Assembly: GCA_018894105.1 (NCBI GenBank)
Contig: CM032118.1
Location: 29,182,690 to 29,246,689 of the forward strand
Reading direction: 5' to 3'
DNA from: Jacaranda mimosifolia
Taxonomy: Eukaryota > Streptophyta > Magnoliopsida > Lamiales > Bignoniaceae
DNA: 64,000 nucleotides
Shown here in pieces: positions 1 through 9,403 of this stretch. Position 1 is the first letter of the stretch, and every line of letters begins with the position of its first letter. The notes beneath the pieces were generated by a model, which searched no databases, was not told the DNA's origin, and worked only from the letters and a program-made list of their open reading frames with translations. A program made the position numbers and the translations under genes.

Positions 1-768
1 AGCTATAGCGCATAGCGCATGCTTTATTAAAATAAAGCACACAATAATTATATATGTATATATTTCTAATATATACCTAAATATCAATATATTTGACCTA
101 TTATAAAGAATAAACAACTAAATAATCACAAAACCAACATAGATACTTTTTTACTCAATAATTAATATTCAATTTTTGTCCACCCTTGGAAACCAAAATT
201 AGCATTTAATTACCCAATAATCAATATTTAGTTTTTGCCCACCTTTGGAAACCAAAATTAGCATTTAATTACCCAGTATTTAATATTCAGTTTTTGCCCA
301 CCTTCGGAAACCAAAATTAGTATTTAAGTACAGTGAGATGAAAGGACTCAGAAAAGGAAAAAAAAAATACATAAAGACCTGGAAGAAGAAGACGGAAACA
401 ACAAATGAAAGAATAAAAAAAAGACGAAGAGGCTACCAATTCCGTGGAGAAGACGAGAAGAGGGTTGTTGTTGCTCGTCACATGAAGAAAAAAGGCTGTT
501 GCTACTCGTTTCTTGCTGGTGGGAAGGGATAAGTCATGAAAAAGGGATGAGTTTTCTGGGTTTTAGAGTTTCTGACAGCAGCTTAAAGCCTTAACATGGT
601 GAACCCTTTCTTTTTCCTAAAAACTAAGTAGCTATTTTTTTTTCTTTTCTTCTTTCTCGAAAAGAGACCAGGTTTACTGTAGTGCAAGTAGCGTTGCGCT
701 GCGCTAGCGCACACTATGTTTAACTTCGTTGCGCAGCGCGATGCGAAGCACACGCGCTGCGCTTTTGA
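1..768. repeat. GC-box-rich repeat (possible MITE end) interrupting a gypsy element
   Basis: Both ends of this stretch carry runs of GCGC words in otherwise AT-rich DNA: AGCGCATAGCGCATGC at 8-22 and repeated GCGCTGCGC/GCGCAGCGC words at 692-763. The reverse complement of the right end resembles the left end. Recognisable gypsy RNase H sequence begins immediately after (about 769). This fits a small non-autonomous element whose left end lies at or before the window edge and which cut the gypsy reverse transcriptase region. The open frames at 338-532 and 583-771 look like chance. Identity of the element is inferred, and no target duplication can be checked. Confidence 0.35.
150..330. repeat. 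59-bp tandem repeat, about three copies
   Basis: The block containing GGAAACCAAAATTAG recurs at 188, 247 and 306, a period of 59 bp. Each copy is preceded by TTTTTGYCCACC and followed by a TATTTAA/CATTTAATTACCC tract. Copies differ by a few substitutions. It lies inside the GC-box-rich repeat. Confidence 0.85.
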
Positions 769-1130
769 CAAGTATGATCTTAAGTCCCAACCCCTCTTAG
801 AGAAGCATGTGGTAGGTGAAACTTTGTATTTGTATATGTCCGTGACAGAGGAGGTTGTCAGCTTGGTAATAGCAAAGGTCGTGGGAAAACATCATAAGCC
901 CGTGCATTACATTAGTAAAGTATTGCAATGGGTAGAGAGAAGGTACAACGAAATTGAGAGGTTCACATCAACACTAGTTACAATGGCAAGAAGTTAAGAT
1001 CCTATTTCCATGCTCATCATAGAGTGGTTTTGACTAACCAACCCCTAAGGGAGATACTGTAGAAACCCCACTTGTCTAGAAGGTTGGTGAAATGGGCGGT
1101 CGAATTGAGTGAATTTTCCATTGAATTTCA
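769..1130 (+). pseudogene. gypsy RNase H domain (broken)
   Basis: An open stretch to 997 encodes the end of the reverse transcriptase connection and the start of RNase H (QPLLEKHVVGETLYLYMSV, then KPVHYISKVLQ and ERRYNEIE). A stop at 995 separates it from a continuation in another frame that matches the usual family order (YFHAHHRVVLTNQPLREIL, then RLVKWAVELSEFSIEF). In the intact family this domain removes the RNA strand of the RNA-DNA hybrid. The reading frame is opened on the left by an unrelated repeat, so the first residues of the open frame are not gypsy. Confidence 0.8.
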
Positions 1131-1229
1131 GAGCAGAACGCTATGAAGGTACGAGTAATGGCCGACTTCTTAACAGAGATGGGAGAGGAAAAGATAGAGC
1201 AAACTATTGAAGTAAATTCCCTTTCAGTC

Positions 1230-1650
1230 GGTCGGTGGCTAGTACATGTCGATGGGTCGTCGATTGCCCGAAGAGGTGGTGCAGGAATCTGATTTCAAAG
1301 CCCATTAGGGGATGAGTTAGAATTTGCTTTAAAGCTCCAGTTTTAGGTGACTAATAATGAGGCGGAATATGAGGCTTAATAGCTGCACCTAAGATGGCGA
1401 TGGAGCTACAAATCAAGGACCTCATCATGTACTCTGATTCGCAGCTAATTGTCAACCAATGTAATGGGGCATATGAAGCAAGGGAGGAAACAATGAAAAA
1501 ATACATGGAAAAGGTAAGGGGTCTAGCGAGTTAAATGGAAAGATTCTAGGTAGTACAAATACCAAGATCAGAGAATGAGAGAGCAGATTCATTGTCCAAG
1601 TTCGCTAACATGATCAATGGACTAAGAACAAAGAGGGTGACGATAATCAC
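1230..1650 (+). pseudogene. second RNase H-like domain of the gypsy element (broken)
   Basis: The order WLVHVDGSS, a glycine-rich GGAGI turn, NNEAEYEA, then SDSQLIVNQCNGAYEA and finally ADSLSKFAN follows the D-E-D-D layout of RNase H. This is distinct from the upstream retroelement RNase H at 769-1130. A second RNase H acquired next to the first is characteristic of plant Tat-lineage Ty3/gypsy elements. Stops interrupt it near 1305-1380 and 1534. Aspartate and glutamate positions are still visible, so the decay is mainly nonsense and frameshift. Confidence 0.7.
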
Positions 1651-1839
1651 ATTGGAAGAACCTGCTATCCACGACCAGAAGACCTCTAGAAAAGAGGTCA
1701 TGGTCTCTGGATTAACTAATCAAGAGCATGATAGTTAGAAAAAAGAAATCATTTCATACCTAAAGGATGGAAGTCACCCGACAGACCTAAGGGCGATAAG
1801 GAGAGTGCAAAGGCAGACACCAAAATTCATAATATGGAA

Positions 1840-2954
1840 AGGATGACTTTATAAGAGATCGTTTAGTGGACCGCTCATGAGGTGCTTAGATGCAGACCAA
1901 GTGGAGTATGTTGAGGGAGATACATGAGAGTAGTTGTGGAAATCATTCAGCAGGTTGTGCACTAGCTCAAAAAGTTATCAAGCAAGGGTACTTCTAGCCT
2001 ACTTTAGTGAAGGATGCTGCTGAATTCGCCAAAAAGTGCCAGGAATACCAATTGTACGCTAATTTGATCCACAAACCAGGAGCAGAGATGAAGCTGATAA
2101 AAATCCCATACCCTTTTCACATGTAGGGGATAGACATCGTGGAATCTTTTCCTCCAGAGAGGGGTCAGAAGAAGTATATCATTGTTGCGGTCGAATACTT
2201 TACTAAGTAGGTTGAAGTGGAAGTTGTAGTCAAGATATCAGCGACAGAAGTCATGAACTTCCTTTAGAGAAACATAGTATGTCATTTCTGAATCCCCAGG
2301 ATCCTCATTTCAGACAATGGTACATAGTATCAGGGAAGAAGATCTTGGAATGATGCAAGGAAATAAAGATACAGCAGAATTTCACATCTGTTGGACATCC
2401 TCAAGCCAATGTTCAAACTAAGAAGACCAACAAAACCCTCTTGGACAATTTGGAAAAGAGGTTAGATGGTGTAAAAGGGCATGGTTGATGAGCTTCCATG
2501 TGTATTGTGGGCTTACAGAACATGTCCCAGAACCTCAACTGGAGAGACACCTTTCCATATGGTATATAGATCGGAGGCAGTAATTCCCACGAAAATTGGA
2601 ATAGAAATTTTCAAAGTGCAGGAGTTCAACCAGCAAGATAATGCTGAGGAACGAACCTTCGACTTAGATGTCATTGAGGAAGCCAGAGATGCAGCAACAC
2701 GGTGAATTCTGTTGCAAACAAGGCAGATGGCAAAGAATCACAATAAGGTGAAGGCGAGAAGTCTGGAGGTTGTGGATTTGGTCTTGAAGAAGGTTGAAGT
2801 CTCCAAACACGTTGGTAAGTTAGATCAAAACTGGGAAGGACCATTCAAAGTCGTGAAGGTAGCAAAAAATGGTGCTTACAAATTGCAGAAGCTCGATGGG
2901 AAGGACCTCCGACGACCATGTGGAATACATAATTTGAAGAAGTCCTATGCATGA
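1840..2954 (+). pseudogene. gypsy integrase (broken into pieces)
   Basis: An N-terminal HHCC-like zinc finger region is readable around 1910-2060 (REIHESSCGNHSAG, then AKKCQEYQ). The catalytic core begins near 2130 (GIDIVESFPPERGQKKYII), and ISDNG appears near 2310. The C-terminal part is open at 2481-2705 (LPCVLWAYRTCPRTSTGETP, FHMVYRSEAVIP) and 2712-2954 (GKLDQNWEGPFKV, GAYKLQKLDGK), which is the GPY/F-type module. In an active element it inserts the cDNA. At least six stops or frame changes separate the pieces. Confidence 0.8.
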
Positions 2955-3124
2955 AGGCATTGTGATCTTAAGTTATTGTGGTTATCCTTTGTACCTTCTT
3001 GCATATGTTTATGTTTTGTGATTACATATATTACTACCATTTCTTTTCCTTGCTCTGTTATCAATGTTTAATAGTAGGTTGAAAGTAAGAGGAAGATTGA
3101 AAATAGGTTGATAACAGACCAAAT

Positions 3125-3450
3125 TAGTTAGACCTGAGAAAGGTCAACTAAGAAGAACCTAAGGAACAATCGTGGAATAAGGTCTAAGAAAGACCATGTG
3201 AATCACAACTTCAGAGGTACGATCAACTAGCTCACAATTAACGACCTAAGCTTGGTCGCAACCTCGAAGAACATAACATGTATGGGAGTAACCAACCTGA
3301 CTAGCAAAGTTTAAGGCCCAATAATAAGTTGTGCATTATGGGATGACTATTAAAATAAGTCTGAGAAAGACCATCTTAAGAGGATCAAAGGTATCAAAGC
3401 ATGCTAAAATAAAGTAAAGGAGAGAGAAGATGACCTGGGAAGGTCAAAAT
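3125..3450. repeat. iterated short hairpin in the gypsy spacer
   Basis: A GACCT-spacer-AGGTC inverted word recurs at about 3131-3145, 3181-3195, 3242-3256, 3359-3371 and 3432-3445 (for example GACCTGAGAAAGGTC and GGTCTAAGAAAGACC). Each could form a 5-bp stem with a 4-5 nt loop. It lies between the integrase and the antisense ORF, where Tat-lineage elements often hold tandem repeats. Confidence 0.65.
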
Positions 3451-3679
3451 ACAACAATGAGAAAAATAAAGAGATATTCATAAAATCTGGAAAAGATTAT
3501 ACAAAATATGAATTCGATCTTAAGGGCACGACCATATGAGCTTACATTTGATATGCTTACAAAGTCTAAAGCTAGATCGCACACCGCAAAACATCAAAGA
3601 ACAAAAACACAAAAATTGATATGCCTAATCTAAGCTTCAAGAGCTAATAGGATATTTCGGTAGTTCCCGATGCCAAGTT

Positions 3680-4710
3680 AGCCCCAGGCGCATCGCTCCC
3701 CCGTGTTGGCCAACTCCTGGAATATGCATCCAAACTCCTCCTTTGAAAGGTCGGGAAGAGGAATGTTTGGATAATCCTCGAGATCGTCTATCTTACTAGG
3801 TTCAAGCAGGTCCACGTCGAAACCATCCTTCAACCTACCTAATTTTTTGAGCTGAAACTCGTGTAGAAATTGTTGAGACCTTCAATACTGGCTTTCTGTG
3901 CAACCGCCAGTATAAAAACCTAGGATTGCATGAAGTCTCAAACCCCAGCATGTCGAGCTTCATGGAGCTTGTCCTTGAAGGATGTTGACTGTTGATACTT
4001 TCTTTTGACCTACCTCAAACTATTTCTTCTTCCCAGCATCAAATTGAGAGGACAGGTCAGCTGCTTTCTTCTGAGAGTTTGCTAGGTCGGACTTGAGCTA
4101 CTCTATCTCTTTCTCCAAACTAGCGATCTTCTCATCTTTCTCTTTGAGAGTGACGTCCTTAGCTCTTGAATTTTTCTTCTAGCATCGATGAGAAAGCAGA
4201 GATCTCACCCCTAAGTTTTTCCAATTCAACATTTAGATCGTCAGCTTGAGCTTCAGCGACCACGTAACGATTGCGAAAGAAGGTACATTGCAAAGCCAGC
4301 TGATGAACAAAAGTCGTGGCCTGGGCGCAACACGATAGGAATTTCATAACAATGCAATAAAAATTAATACAAGGGAAGCAAGGAAGAGGTTATGTTAAGT
4401 TACCCGCATTAAATTATGAGTCGTGTGCTTTTCGATGAAGCAGTAGGGACTTAACATCAAAACTTGGTCCCTTTTGTGCATGCAACTACTATATAAGTCG
4501 TATGACCCATCTCACTTGTTAAAATAGAAGAAGGGTTGATTGCAGGTCGGGTAAGGAAGCGTTCCAATGCATAGCGAGGCGCGTACCTCTAACCTCTGAC
4601 TCAATCGATGAGCCCCTTCTAAACATTCATCATCCACTAGAGGAATAGGTGGAACAGATGGGGCCGGGATGGTCTCAGGACTGGAGGAGGTCTCCGCAGC
4701 CCGTCGTCTT
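3680..4710 (-). pseudogene. antisense accessory ORF of the gypsy element (broken)
   Basis: Reading the minus strand, 3700-3825 gives an uninterrupted acidic stretch: FDVDLLEPSKIDDLEDYPNI, then LPDLSKEEFGCIFQELANTG. Further upstream, 4159-4347 gives a heptad-like, charged segment (AEAQADDLNVELEKLRGEI), probably a coiled coil, and 4560-4710 a proline/serine-rich segment. Frameshifts and stops separate these pieces. An ORF antisense to gag-pol placed after integrase is known in Tat-lineage elements (for example maize Grande). Its function is unknown. The coiled coil followed by an acidic tail is seen here; the single-protein assignment is inferred. Confidence 0.6.
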
Positions 4711-4739
4711 TGTTATATACAATAAGTAATATTTTAGAG

Positions 4740-5385
4740 AAATAAATGTATAGTTTTTCCATTATATGGGATGTTTCTTTGTAAAAAGTTTTTATATTAA
4801 TGGTCATAATATTTTCCTATACAATGGAGTTAAACTACAAGACTATAATGATAAATAATTTTACAATGAGAATTATAACTGTGCAACATACAAACAATAA
4901 ATAGTCTTATAACAAAAAAGCCGAACATTCCTACTTATAGATGACATGAATCCTATAGATATTTGACAAGTGCAAAATAGAAAAGACAAGTATGACACAT
5001 AAAATACAAACAACTTGAAGAAGTTCTAGAGTTAAGGTTTATGCACCATTCAGTTTAGAATGCAGTGAGATATTATATAAATATGGAGCTCAGGACATGA
5101 GTATAAACTACTACAAGTAATAATGAATGTAGCACCATTCAAACTAAAAAGTAACAGAGAAAAAATATTGAAGATCAATAGATCTCTGTCTCGACAAATA
5201 TGAGGAAATCTACTAGTAGCAAAAATTCTACACAAATGCAATATGTTATCCACAGTATTAGCCAAAGCATCTACACAAATTAATGATATTTATCCATAAC
5301 AAAATATTCTACACAGGAAGAAAAGAAATATAATACCTGGATAATTTCATCCACTACCAAATAGGACCCTGCTAACTTCAAGTAC
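4740..5385. other. AT-rich non-coding stretch downstream of the VPS35L-like pseudogene
   Basis: No convincing protein motif is visible. The minus-strand open frame at 5050-5265 shows no recognisable domain. Given the gene upstream on the minus strand, the stretch probably holds introns or eroded 3' sequence of that gene up to the boundary with the gypsy remnant near 4710. Confidence 0.4.
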
Positions 5386-7588
5386 CCTTTCACATAGCCT
5401 ATGTCCGAGTAATTTGAAATTCAAACACTGCATATTAAGAGTTAATCTGCCAGATCATACGTTTCAAAAGAGCAAACAAGCACCACAAACACCGGAATAC
5501 CACTTATATCCTTATCTTGAGATTCATACCTGATCAAAAGAGTTATCATCAACGCATTCTATTAGATGTAGTATCTCCACAGCATTAACACAAGTAAATC
5601 TACTTGGAAGTTCCTTCAGTATATAATGAAGGATCATTGAGATGCACGAGCAATTTTCAAACACGACTGATAGGTCCATCCCCATTCCAAGTGCCATAAG
5701 CATGGTGCTAATTTATATCTGCCATGAAGTACACATAGTGAATCACCCGAAAAGAAATTACATTAAAGCAACTATTTTAAGGGCTAAACTATAATAAATT
5801 TCATTTTGCTTTAAAGAGGACCAAACATCTACATGCTTCAATTACAAAGCAAAGGAGAGTTAACAAGTACATGGAAGGATTAAGTTAACTCATGCAACGG
5901 GATAAACATCTAATACTGATCTTGCATGAAGGCAAAAAGATCAAGCACCTAACATGAACAAGGAGAATTACAACTTCAAAAAGCACACAAAATGCATTTA
6001 ACTTTGATGATGCAGTGCAAGGTAAAGACCCAAGCTTCAGTCACTAGGTAAAAGCTTTCCTAGAACATAAAGCCAGATAAATCCAAATATAAAAATTGAG
6101 AAAAACTTAATGTCCAATGTTAAGGCAAGTTAGAAGAATGCACTGCCTGTATCACATGGAAGGGAAGATTGCCTATAATGAGAAAACACACAAACAGAAC
6201 CATCTATAATCTATAGCTCATCATTTAAATAGTATGAAGATAGGTCAATCCTAAAAAAAAGTTGAATTATCTTGTCCAAAAATTCTTTGTGAAGTAATTC
6301 ATATAATATTGATAATGCAAACTACTACTTGTGGATAAACTGGAGATCATTTTCAGGACGAGAACTTTAGGGTGAAGATTTTCATAAAGAAACAAGGGAC
6401 CTTATACATGTTTAAACAACATTGAGCAACTATACAAAAGCAGACAATTCATATTTATAAATTAGCTGAAAAGGTTCCCCAAAAAAGTTTATTTTTACAA
6501 CATCCAACATATTAATGATTACTAGAAGACGCAACTTCCATTACACTAGACAAATCAAAATAAAGTACTTTTTGCACAGTCCTGCCATACTCATAGACCC
6601 CCTACCCCCCTTCCTCATGTTCTCATATCCCATGCCAAACTCTATGAAATAAACAAGTGTACATGAAGAAGAGTACACCCCAACCCCAACAACACCATGT
6701 TCAACCCAAACATCTTAATGGACCAGCAGAGAAGCAGAATGTGAACATTACTGGGGCCTAACCTGTTTTAGATCCTTGAATAAGCATCTCATGATATACT
6801 CAATAGTAGGTTCAATTAGGGGAATAAGTAATTTAGTAATTTCAGAAAGATTCCCATCCATGGCTCCTCTGGCCAATGTGAGGCAAATTAGTAGCACTTT
6901 TAGATCATTAATGCAAGTGATCAGAAAACCTGTCACAAGATCCAGTATCCATTGATTTAAATAGGTATTAAGATTTAAAACGAACAACGAAAAGTGAAAG
7001 TCATGTACATGTATAAAGAGGAAATCTAAAAAATAATCAGAGCTAGCACAACATCATGTGTTTCAAACAAAGGACTTGTTAAAATGCATGACGTGACTGG
7101 TGAGTTTGGTGAAATGAATCCAGAGTACTGATTGAGTACTGTTTCATAGTATTGACATGGAACTACCGCATGTTATGAGGTTAACCCACCAATTAGCCTG
7201 TGATATACAAGATATCACTTTCTACTTCAAAGCACAATGATGTTGAATTGAACTGACCTAGATTTTATCTAAGTTCAGATTGCTCAAACTCACCATCAAA
7301 TATATATGTTATCCATGCTAGTCAAGTGTATATGCTCTACCAGACTCATATAACCTTTCATACATAAGGAGCAAACATAGAGACATTTGATTACATCCAT
7401 AAGTAATAGAGAGCACGAACTAGCACATGTCTCATGATGTGGTAGTCTTCAAGTGCATTGAACCAAGTACAAGCAGTAGTAGGTTGATGCCAGTGGATCA
7501 GCAATGCCCCTCATCATCACAACCAAACGCTCAAGGATATCCTCAGGATGGTTGTGAATAAAGCACCAGCAAGGCAATATCGCAAGCT
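5386..7588 (-). pseudogene. VPS35L: VPS35L-like (UPF0505, Commander/retriever subunit) pseudogene fragment
   Basis: Four minus-strand exons can be set with GT-AG borders: 7427-7588 (VMMRGIADPLASTYYCLYLV), 6763-6929 (FLITCINDLKVLL, then PLIEPTIEYIMRCLFKD), 5530-5707 (MILHYILKELPSRFTCVNAV, then EILHLIECVDDNSFDQ) and 5386-5427 (CLNFKLLGHRLCER). Phases join correctly between the first two and the last two exons. The RGIADPLAS stretch corresponds to the RGIGDPLVS-type motif I recall from animal VPS35L. VPS35L is the VPS35-like scaffold of retriever, acting in endosomal recycling. The first exon has an in-frame TGA (7449-7451, minus strand) where CGA (Arg) would be expected, a CpG-type transition. 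The N-terminal half and the C-terminus are not found, and a gypsy remnant lies just downstream. I read it as a truncated pseudogene. Family assignment is from motif memory. Confidence 0.6.
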
Positions 7589-8680
7589 CTAAATAGCTAG
7601 CCAAAAATAATTAAAAGTAATTATCAGTCATGGATAAAAATGTACTCTAACTCTCAAAATGAAAAAATAATAGATTAAAAAGTGCCGCAACTCTCAAATT
7701 CATCCATCCAAACTTTAACATATTGTTCCATCTCTACAACCCTGAAGAATAGTGTAAAAATGATAGGGGCAATATCTATTAAAACAACACATTTGTAACT
7801 TCCTTTAATCATTGAACACAGATAACTTCTCCATGTCCCCATGTAAGTGCTTGACATTCAATGATCAGGAAAGAAAACTTTGGAGGCAACAGTGACCAAA
7901 GATTTGTCCAAAATACTATGAATAATGAATGAAATGGTAAACCTTAATCCAAGTACAAATTAAATACCTCAGTCCAAATTTAAAATGAGAAGGAAGTGAC
8001 ACGTACAACATCTGTGCAAGATGCTCCTCTAGTTTGTTGATGCAATTATTAAATGGATTTACAACTGACTCACCATAAGAATAATGTCAACTTGAGGCAT
8101 TGTTGAACCAGAAAGTCTAGTAGGAAAAATATAAGTTGTATTACAATCCAATCTTCTCATTATCTGAATATTGAAAATTCCCGTTGGTTATACAGCTTCA
8201 TGTTGTACTGGTGTTGATAGAAAAATCTTCACAAAAAAGTTTATACAAATGATGCACATTGAAGATTACTTGAAATAGAAGCAGCAGATATATATCATAA
8301 TGATGATGATATTATTGCACACATAGAAATAACAAAAGGTAGTAACGTTTGTTTTAATTCTGGGATGATCCTACCTGGTAGTGCGTTTATGGTTGACTAA
8401 TAATGGATTAGAAATGTAGAACTGGAAAAGTAAAATTAAGCTTGGATTGGTTGTCTTATCCAACTTTTTTCCTCTCAAACTTTTTTCATTTCACGATTAA
8501 AAAAAAAAAAAAACTTGTCCCATTTCCAATGAAAATATTATTTTTTATTTTTATATTTATAATTATCATTTCAAAATTATAATATTATTAATTTAAAATA
8601 ATTAAAATTTATTAATTACTCAAAAATAATGTCTTTTTCTATTTGACTCTGGGAAATGATGCAAGGAGGAAGACTAAAAC
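7589..8680. other. AT-rich stretch upstream of the pseudogene exons
   Basis: Probably intronic or flanking sequence of the minus-strand VPS35L-like pseudogene. A minus-strand segment near 7960-8060 (NCINKLEEHLAQM) could be another exon, but no clear splice pair supports it. Nothing else is recognised. Confidence 0.3.
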
Positions 8681-8686
8681 GATATG

Positions 8687-8840
8687 ATCTTTTATAGTTG
8701 ATGCTCATTTGACTTATAATCACTGTTTAAAAAATCGGACCGGACCGGCCAACCGGACTGCATATCTTTTATAGTTGATGCTCATTTGACTTATAATCAC
8801 TGTTTAAAAAATCGGGCCGGACTGGCCGATCGGACTGTCA
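8687..8840. repeat. 77-bp tandem duplication spanning flank, target site and left end of a MITE
   Basis: The segment starting ATCTTTTATAGTTGATGCTC occurs at 8687 and again at 8764, a period of 77 bp. Each copy runs through the CTTATAAT target sequence and into CACTGTTTAAAAAATCGG plus the CCGG-rich start of the adjacent element. The copies are nearly identical through the AT part and differ in the CCGG words. Confidence 0.9.
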
Positions 8841-9403
8841 ACCGGCCGGCGAACCATTTCAATTTTCTCAAAAAATAAAAAAATTGAAAAAAAAAATGCC
8901 ATATTTTGTAAAAATCATTCAGACCGGTTGGTCGGACTGCTGGACCGGTGTACCGTTCACAATTCAATTAAATCGGACCGATTTTTCCGCTTAATTTTTA
9001 ATAAAATTATTTTTTTATTATTTTTTTGGTCTAAGTACAAAGTTTGAAGGTTAAGGTACACCTCACAAGCTATCTAAAAGTCAAAAAAGTCTTAGTTTAG
9101 AGTTTAGAATTAACCTGCACACTCTCAACTTTAAACTTTAGACTTGATATATTTAAATTGTTGTGATCATTTATAATATAAATTGTGAAATTTGGATTGT
9201 AATGTTAGATAATATCATTTAAACTCTTTATGTTTTATATTTTGGCTTTTTATTAATTTTTAAGTAATATATATAATATAAATATATATTTTGTAATTAT
9301 GACGTCACGATTCAATTGCGATTTAATTACGGTCTGACCAACGGTTGAACCAGTGAACCGGTAAGTTTTTTGGTTCAATGAACGATTCAATTTTTTGAAC
9401 CTG
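8721..9403. mobile_element. hAT-type MITE with CCGG/CCGGTT words
   Basis: Flanked by an 8-bp direct repeat CTTATAAT (8713-8720 or 8790-8797 on the left, 9404-9411 on the right). The left end CACTGTTTAAAAAATCGG and the reverse complement of the right end, CAGGTTCAAAAAATTGAA, form an imperfect terminal inverted repeat with CA...TG ends. Subterminal DNA is full of GGACCGG, CCGGACTG and GAACCGG words around an AT-rich core. An 8-bp target duplication and short inverted repeats are typical of hAT transposons. It has no coding capacity. Confidence 0.75.

Larger units (their letters stand above)
769..4710 (+). mobile_element. Ty3/gypsy retrotransposon remnant 1 (Tat-like: RNase H, second RNase H, integrase, antisense ORF)
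   Basis: The + strand carries, in order, the connection/RNase H region (769-1130; GETLYLYMSV, KPVHYISKVLQ), a second RNase H-like domain (about 1240-1640; VDGSS near its start, NNEAEYEA, SDSQLIVNQ), integrase (about 1840-2480; IIVAVEYFTK core), and the integrase C-terminus (2481-2954). A spacer and a minus-strand accessory ORF (about 3680-4710) follow. Two RNase H domains and an antisense ORF after pol are known hallmarks of the plant Tat lineage. The gag, protease, most of the reverse transcriptase and the LTRs are not seen. Many stops and frameshifts show that it is dead. Confidence 0.8.

Noticed and set aside
5330..5390. frame YVKGYLKLAGSYLVVDEIIQ as an extra VPS35L exon part
   Set aside because: It needs a frame change inside the exon, whereas a GT donor right after LCER ends the exon cleanly.
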